64,000 bases of DNA from Progne subis subis (lineage: Eukaryota; Chordata; Aves; Passeriformes; Hirundinidae), in contig JAKJHU010000163.1 in assembly GCA_022316685.1 (NCBI GenBank), positions 372,001 to 436,000 of the forward strand. The letters run 5' to 3'. Numbering within the stretch: the stretch's first letter is position 1; each line of letters begins with the position of its first letter. Both the position numbers and the translations under genes were made by a program. Under the pieces are notes generated by a model. It searched no databases, had not been told where the DNA came from, and was given only the letters and a program-made list of their open reading frames with translations. Below, piece by piece: positions 58,714 through 64,000 of this stretch.

Positions 58714-60234
58714 ATGGCCTCCCGCACCGTGCCCCACGCCTACCCCATGAGCTCCGAGTATGAGTTCGCCAACCCCAGCAAGATCTACGACCAGAACTTT
58801 GGAGAAGGTAAGGAAGGAGGTGGGATCCCCCCCTCTCTGCTGCTTGCTCCCCTCTGCTGCGGGCTTGAGCTCCAGAGGGGGAAGCTGGAGCTGAGGAATT
58901 TTGAGTGGAGGAAACCAGATCAAATCAGGGGGGAACAGGCAGGGAATGGCTAGGAAATAACCAGGGAATATCCAGGGAATAGTCAGGGAAAAACAAGGGA
59001 ATAGCCAGGGAATAACCAGGGGAAAATCAGGGAATATCCAGGGAATATTCAGGGAATTATGAGGGAATAACCAGGGAATTTTATGAGGGAATAACCAGGG
59101 AATAGCCAGGGAATAGCCAAGGTCTCTTTTTTCATGTCCACTTCTCCATCCATGCCCGCTGCTGCCTGTCCCGTGCCTCCCTCATGCCAGCCATGCTCTG
59201 GCATTCATGCACATGCTGTGAAAACATGGAGCAAAAACGCTCCGGGGAGCAGGGGGGCGGGGGGGGGAAGCTTTTCCAGCCGGGGGGGATGTGGAGAAAA
59301 GCTGAGCTGGGGCTGTTCAGCACAAAGCTGGGCAGCGGCTGGCGGAGGGGAAGGAATGTGGGCAGCAGCAGAACCATTCAGCACCAGCACAACAGCGTGA
59401 AAAGGCAAAAAGCTCCAAGGAAAGCCCTCTGGACAATGGGCGCACAAAAGGCCTTTAGTCCTTCAGGGCTGTTTCTTCAGCATCAGCAGTTTCCGTGCCC
59501 ATCCCTGGCCGCGGGCTCTGCGCCGCAGAGCTCCCAGAGCACCCACCGGTCCCTCCCCGTGCACCCGACATGTGAAGCTGGATGCCAGCCCTGGGCTCGC
59601 TGGCAGCTCTGGGCAGCCCAGGGGCACCAGGGTTTCGGGGGCACAAAGGTGGGAGCTGCAGCAGACTCCACCCCTGCTGCGGCGAGGTGGCAAAGCCAAG
59701 GGGTTCTCCGGGCCCCAAACTCCTCCTGTCTGCCGCTCCAACGCCATTCCCTGGAAAGCTCCTCACCGAGTCTCCTTCCCAGGTGTGTCCCCGTCCGAGA
59801 TCTTGGCCCCCGCCCTGTACCACGGCTACTACATCCGTCCGCGGATCAACAAGCAGCTGGAGAGGGGCACCTCGGAGATCTGCCTGAACGAGCACAAGTT
59901 CCAGGTGTTCCTGGACGTCTGCCACTTCCTGCCCGACGAGCTCAGCGTCCGCACCGTGGACAACCTGCTGGAGGTGGCGGGGCAGCACCCGCAGAAGGCC
60001 GACCGCCACGGCTTCATCTCCAGGGAGTTCACCAGGACCTACATCCTGCCCCTGGACGTGGACCCCTTGCTGGTCAGGGCCACCCTGTCCCACGACGGCA
60101 TCCTGAGCATTGTGGCTCCCCGGACAGGCGAGGAGGTGAAGGCCAGAGTCAACGAGGTGAAGATAACCCGGCAGGAGCAGCCGGTGGGGAAAGAAGAACG
60201 GGCTGAGGGAGGAAAAGAGAAGGAAAAATCCTAA
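58714..60234 (+). CDS. HSPB2: HSPB2 (MKBP), small heat-shock protein, 2 exons, intact
   Basis: Muscle small heat-shock protein, known in the family as a DMPK-binding partner and HSPB3 partner. Exons: 58714-58807 and 59783-60234, joined in phase 1 (GAA G|GT), giving 181 aa with TAA at 60232-60234. The N-terminus MASRTVPHAYPM...EYEFANPSKIYD matches the conserved HSPB2 start. EILAPALYHGYYIRPR follows the intron. The alpha-crystallin domain runs from about residue 65 to 150 (FQVFLDVCHFLPDELSVRT, HGFISREFTRTYILP, VDPLLVRATLSHDGILSIVAP). The C-terminal tail is charged (KEERAEGGKEKEKS). The single intron sits at the place used in the family, and no frame lesion is seen. It is head to head with CRYAB, 1.95 kb between start codons, longer than the sub-kilobase mammalian spacer. 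Confidence 0.95.
58931..59119. repeat. Minisatellite, 11-12-bp unit ccagggaataa, HSPB2 intron 1
   Basis: About 16 imperfect copies of ccagggaata/tccagggaat begin about 125 bp after the exon 1 donor. Confidence 0.88.
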
Positions 60235-63200
60235 GGGCCACCGATGTGGGAAGGTGGGGGGGGACGGGGAATCCGCAATGCCAGACCCCCGTTTCTCACC
60301 ATCGGTGTCTAGCAGGGCCCTGAGGCAGCCATGCTTCTGCTCCTTAAGGCTTTGATGGCTGGGAAAAAAATGGACTTGGGACTGGAAAAAACCAGTGGGA
60401 CTGAAGTGTGAGTGTGAGTGAGTGCAATGCAAGTTTTCTCCTAGGTCAGGTCACCACGCAGGGAGCTCTGCTCTCGCCCCAGGGTCACTGCCAGCCTTAC
60501 CTGCGAGCCTGTGTCTCAATGGACTGTGCTGTAGCCCAGCAGGGCACTGGGAAGAGAGGAAAGGGGATCCCAGAGCTGTTTGTGGCTGTGGATGGCGGGT
60601 GTTGGTCTGTACGAGTGCCTGCAGCAATCAGGAGGAGAGAGGAATAAATCTGCCTCTGCTCTTCTCTTGTTTGCCTTGGGTTGGTGTTGCTCCAGTGCAG
60701 CAGGAAGGACGGACAGTGCCCAGCCGGGACTGAGCTCACCTCTGGAAGTAGCACCATGGGGGGACTGTGGCCACCTCGGTGCCTCAGCCCCCTGGCCCAG
60801 CTGCTGTTTTAGGGAGGAGTGATGAGCCCTTGGAAGGTCCCTGAGCATCTCCAGACCCACAGCTGGAATGAGGCCGAGTTCCTGGGGTGTTTAATGCCCA
60901 GCCACAGCCTGTGCCCACTCAGCCCTTCATTACGGGACATCCTCCACACACAGACCCTTGTGAGGGGTCTGAACCCCAAAATACCGAAGGGAAAGGCTCT
61001 GCTCAGCCCCCAACTGCCTTGTGGCGCCGCAGCCCTGTCTGTGGAGGCAGGGAGGGGCTGGATCTGGCCCCTTTTGCAGACGCTGTGGTGCTACGTGAGC
61101 GATGTCCCTGCGGTCTCGTGATGGGGACTGGGATCGTGTGTGCTGCTGGCGCTGGCAGCTGCTGCCCGGCGGCCCCAGGGCTCAGCAGGTGACAGTTGCC
61201 AGCCTTGTGTCGTCAGGGCCAAGCCAGGCACACAAAATGCTGTGTCAGTGGCTAAATTTGGGGGTGCCTGGCATGCCCGGGTGTGGCTCTCCCGACAGAG
61301 GGGAGAGGTGCGGCTCTGCCTCCACCCCACTGTGGGGCCAGGAGTGCCTGGGGACAGGAATGGCCCCCTCAGGAGCCTGCCCAGCACATCCCCTGGCAGC
61401 TGGAGCACACATGATGTGAGATATCAGGCTCATTGTTGTCCCCTGCCAGGCTAAGCGGGATCCAGAGCAGAGCAGAGCACTGCCCGGCTATTTCCAGCCC
61501 TTTTGTGCCCCCAGGGCCCCGAGGATCAGTTAGATGAGGAGCAGCCCTGCCTGCCAGGCTCAGGAGGCACAGGGAGGGTGGCTGAGCACGGTGCAGAGCA
61601 GTGTCCGACCTCCTGCCCTGACCCCTGAAGCAGAACCAGATAAACCGTCAAAATAAAGAAAAAAAATCGCCTCCACAACAGGCATTGTCTCAGTCATTAA
61701 TAATGACTCCGGGCATAATTCTGGGCTAGGGACTTTCCATCACCTGCATGCCATTCACCCAACTCCCACCCAGACCCCGGATCCCAGGAGGGCAGAGCCC
61801 CGTGGGTGTGTGTGGGCTCAGCACTGCCATCATTCCCTTACTCCCCCCATCCTAAAAATCCTCCTCAGGCTCACGGACACTTCGTGGCAGCAGCTCTAAA
61901 ACGCTTCTCTGTGGCCCTGCTCTGGCAAGAAATGCTGCTGGTCCCTTTGCTCGTGGTTGGGATGAAATCCTTGTGGCCGGGGATGGAGAATGGCAGCACC
62001 TGAGCCTGGAGCCGGCCGAGGAGGGCACACACAGCGCCAGCACCAGCGGTGCCATCTGTCCCTGCCCAGCAGCACTGGCGGCTGCAAACAGCACGCAGCC
62101 AGGGCTGGGGCTGCGCTGGGAGGGGATCTGACACAAAAGGAGCGCCCGAAACACCGCACAGCTCTGTCTTCATTTCCGACACACAACGCCAGCTCGCTGC
62201 GTGCCTGCTCCACACCTGTCCCCGTGCCTGGGGGATCTGGACGCTGTCGCCATAAAAATGCCCGGAATTAGCGGTGACTCCACAATTCCGTGCCCTGCCC
62301 GGCTCCTCCCGGCCCTGTTTTCGCTCTCCCCTGCGCTCATTCTCCCCTCGGGGCGCTCTGTGCTGTGCGGGTGTCGCAGCTGTGTCCCGCAGCCCCGCAG
62401 TGCCCGGGGGCGGGCAGGGCTGTCCCCGCAGTGTCCCCGCAGTTCCCCGCCGTGTCCCCGGGCTGTCCCCGCTCCCATCGCCGCAGACACAGCCTGCGGA
62501 GGGAATGCGGAGCGGCAGCCAAGCCCTCCCAGGCCCTGCCAATGTTTTTGATGCTTTTCTGTTTCTCTGGTGGAGCTCGAAGCGGCAGCTCCAGTATTTG
62601 TGAAAGAGGCTGATGGGAACAGGCTCCCGGCCGGGTTGGTTTTTTTCCCCCCCCCCCTCTCCTTCTCCACAAAGCAACAAAGCCCGAGTTATCCCAGAAA
62701 TCAAAACAGACGCTGCTTCATTAAAACAACAGCGTCTGTGGCGAGCCCAGAGACACGGAGTCTGCAGCTTCCCAGGCAGGGACCGGCTCCTGGGAACACC
62801 TGGGCTCTGCAGGAGCCCGGGAACACGGGGCCAGCACTGAACCCCAGCTGTCTGCACGAATCTAACCCTAAATCCTAAATCCTGTGGCGTCTCTCCAGCC
62901 CCAAGCCGAGGAGCAGTGTCAGAACAAGGCTCAGGCTCTGCAGTGCAGCTCACCCAGAGCCAGCTGTGACCCTCCCAAAGCAGAATCCTTCTCCTTCTGC
63001 CACTCCTGGACAGGTCCAGGTTCTGCTGTGCCCTTGGGCAGGTGACAAACGGGGCTGTGAGCCTGGCTGAGAGAGTGGAGCGGGAACCAGAGCCAGCTCC
63101 TGTCACAGAAAGGTGAATGAATGCCTCCAGAAAGGTGAATTAATGCTCACCCCCTTGTTGGACACCCCTGGAGGGATCAGACCTGCACAGTGTGGGCTGA

Positions 63201-63963
63201 GTGCCGGGTCAGAGCTGTGGGGCAGTGTTAAATTAAAATCATATCTTTCAGGAGGATCTGTTCTCTCAGACCTGCCTGAGATCAGGTCCCAGGAATTACC
63301 TAATCCTCAGGTCCAGGAATGGCCAGCCTGAAGGGCTCCCAGCCGGGCAGAGAGGTGGAATGCACATCCCTGTTCCTGCCTGACAGCCGGGGCTGAGCCC
63401 CGAGCTGCACTGCAGCTCCCTAAGGCCGAGAGGGTTCTCCTGAACCCTGCCACCCTCAAAGGCACTGAACTGAACATTTCTATGAAGAAAGTGGATTTCC
63501 ACTGTCCCCGAGGCCGTGGGGCAGCGGCAGCAGAGCTCAGCTGAGAACTCCAAGCTCATTCCCAGGTGATGCCCCACGTTCTCCTGGAGGTGCGAGGATG
63601 GGAACGGGAGCAGGAGCAGCCCCGAGCTCCCACCCTGGGGCTTCTCCTTTTGTCCGAAGTCCCTCCTCCGACCCCTTCCGCATCACCGCCGGGGGGGACG
63701 GAGGGACAGCGGCGGGACGGGCGCTGTCCGAGTGACAGAACAGAGCTTTAGCCGCGGGGCTGACGCCCGGGGACACGGCGAGACCTCGCCCCGTCCTGCC
63801 GGGAGGGAGCAGGGGACAGCTCCGGTAGATGGCACACGGGGCCAGCGCTCCGAAACCCGACACTGCCAGACACTCCCCGAGCGGGCAGGGGCCGAGCAGG
63901 AAGCAGGAAATCGGAGCTGAGCCCGTGCAGAGAGCGCTCGGGCTCCGCGGGGGCAGGAGCGGC
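60235..63963 (+). other. HSPB2-C11orf52 intergenic region
   Basis: HSPB2 3' UTR up to about 60660, then unique GC-rich sequence. A small AT-rich island at 61640-61720 contains gtcattaataatgac, whose 7-base arms are a perfect palindrome. A CpG-rich zone at 62280-62480 and another at 63650-63960 may be promoters, the latter probably for C11orf52. No other exon is recognised. Confidence 0.6.
60643..60648 (+). terminator. Candidate HSPB2 polyadenylation signal
   Basis: AATAAA in ggaataaatc lies about 410 bases past the HSPB2 stop codon. A second AATAAA occurs near 61652. Confidence 0.45.
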
Positions 63964-63995
63964 ATGGGCAACCTGTGCGGCTGCGGCCGGCCCTG
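63964..63995 (+). CDS. Probable first coding exon of the C11orf52 orthologue (cut by the window end)
   Basis: The last 37 bases hold ATG GGC AAC followed by a short cysteine-rich reading, MGNLCGCGRPW, ending at a GT donor (gtgag) at 63996. Human C11orf52 begins MGNRVCCGGSW, also interrupted early, and lies directly downstream of HSPB2 on the same strand. The MGN start followed by cysteines suggests N-myristoylation plus palmitoylation (inference). The region just upstream (63650-63960) is GC-rich, as expected of a promoter. Only about 11 residues can be compared, so the call rests on synteny plus this short match. Confidence 0.55.
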
Positions 63996-64000
63996 GTGAG

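Overview
The window is vertebrate nuclear DNA, almost certainly from a bird and probably a songbird. The evidence is spliced genes with GT-AG introns, decayed CR1 retrotransposon 3' ends, very GC-rich promoters and many minisatellites, plus an alpha-B-crystallin that resembles the chicken protein over its whole length. Gene order matches human 11q23.1 (SIK2 - ALG9 - FDXACB1 - CRYAB - HSPB2 - C11orf52). In birds this block lies on a microchromosome (chicken chromosome 24, from general knowledge).

Layout. 1-2220: upstream flank with CR1 debris, a 7-bp-unit minisatellite and the SIK2 CpG promoter. 2221-23585 (+): SIK2 exons 1-9, covering the kinase domain, the UBA domain and the RRPST phosphosite. 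25121-25220: a 100-N scaffold gap that hides the rest of SIK2 and probably PPP2R1B. 28579-46524 (-): ALG9, 15 coding exons. 47763-50929 (-): FDXACB1, 5 exons. 51-54 kb: two near-identical inverted CR1 copies where human has C11orf1/CFAP68. 54047-56765 (-) and 58714-60234 (+): the divergent small heat-shock pair CRYAB and HSPB2. 63964-63995 (+): the likely first coding exon of C11orf52.

Functionally this is a housekeeping and stress-response neighbourhood: a cAMP-regulated kinase, an ER lipid-linked-oligosaccharide mannosyltransferase, a protein with an RNA-methyltransferase-like N-terminus and a PheRS-type anticodon-binding C-terminus, and two chaperones. I found no operon, phage, CRISPR or novel gene system.

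The most notable observation is that four of the five main genes each carry exactly one single-base indel (SIK2 exon 8, ALG9 exon 14, FDXACB1 exon 5, CRYAB exon 3), mostly in or beside short homopolymers, with every other exon phase intact. This points to residual long-read consensus errors rather than four pseudogenes. Also notable are minisatellites at regulatory positions: the heptamer array in the SIK2 promoter, and an ~20-bp array that appears to start at the SIK2 exon 7 splice donor and repeats donor-like sequence many times.
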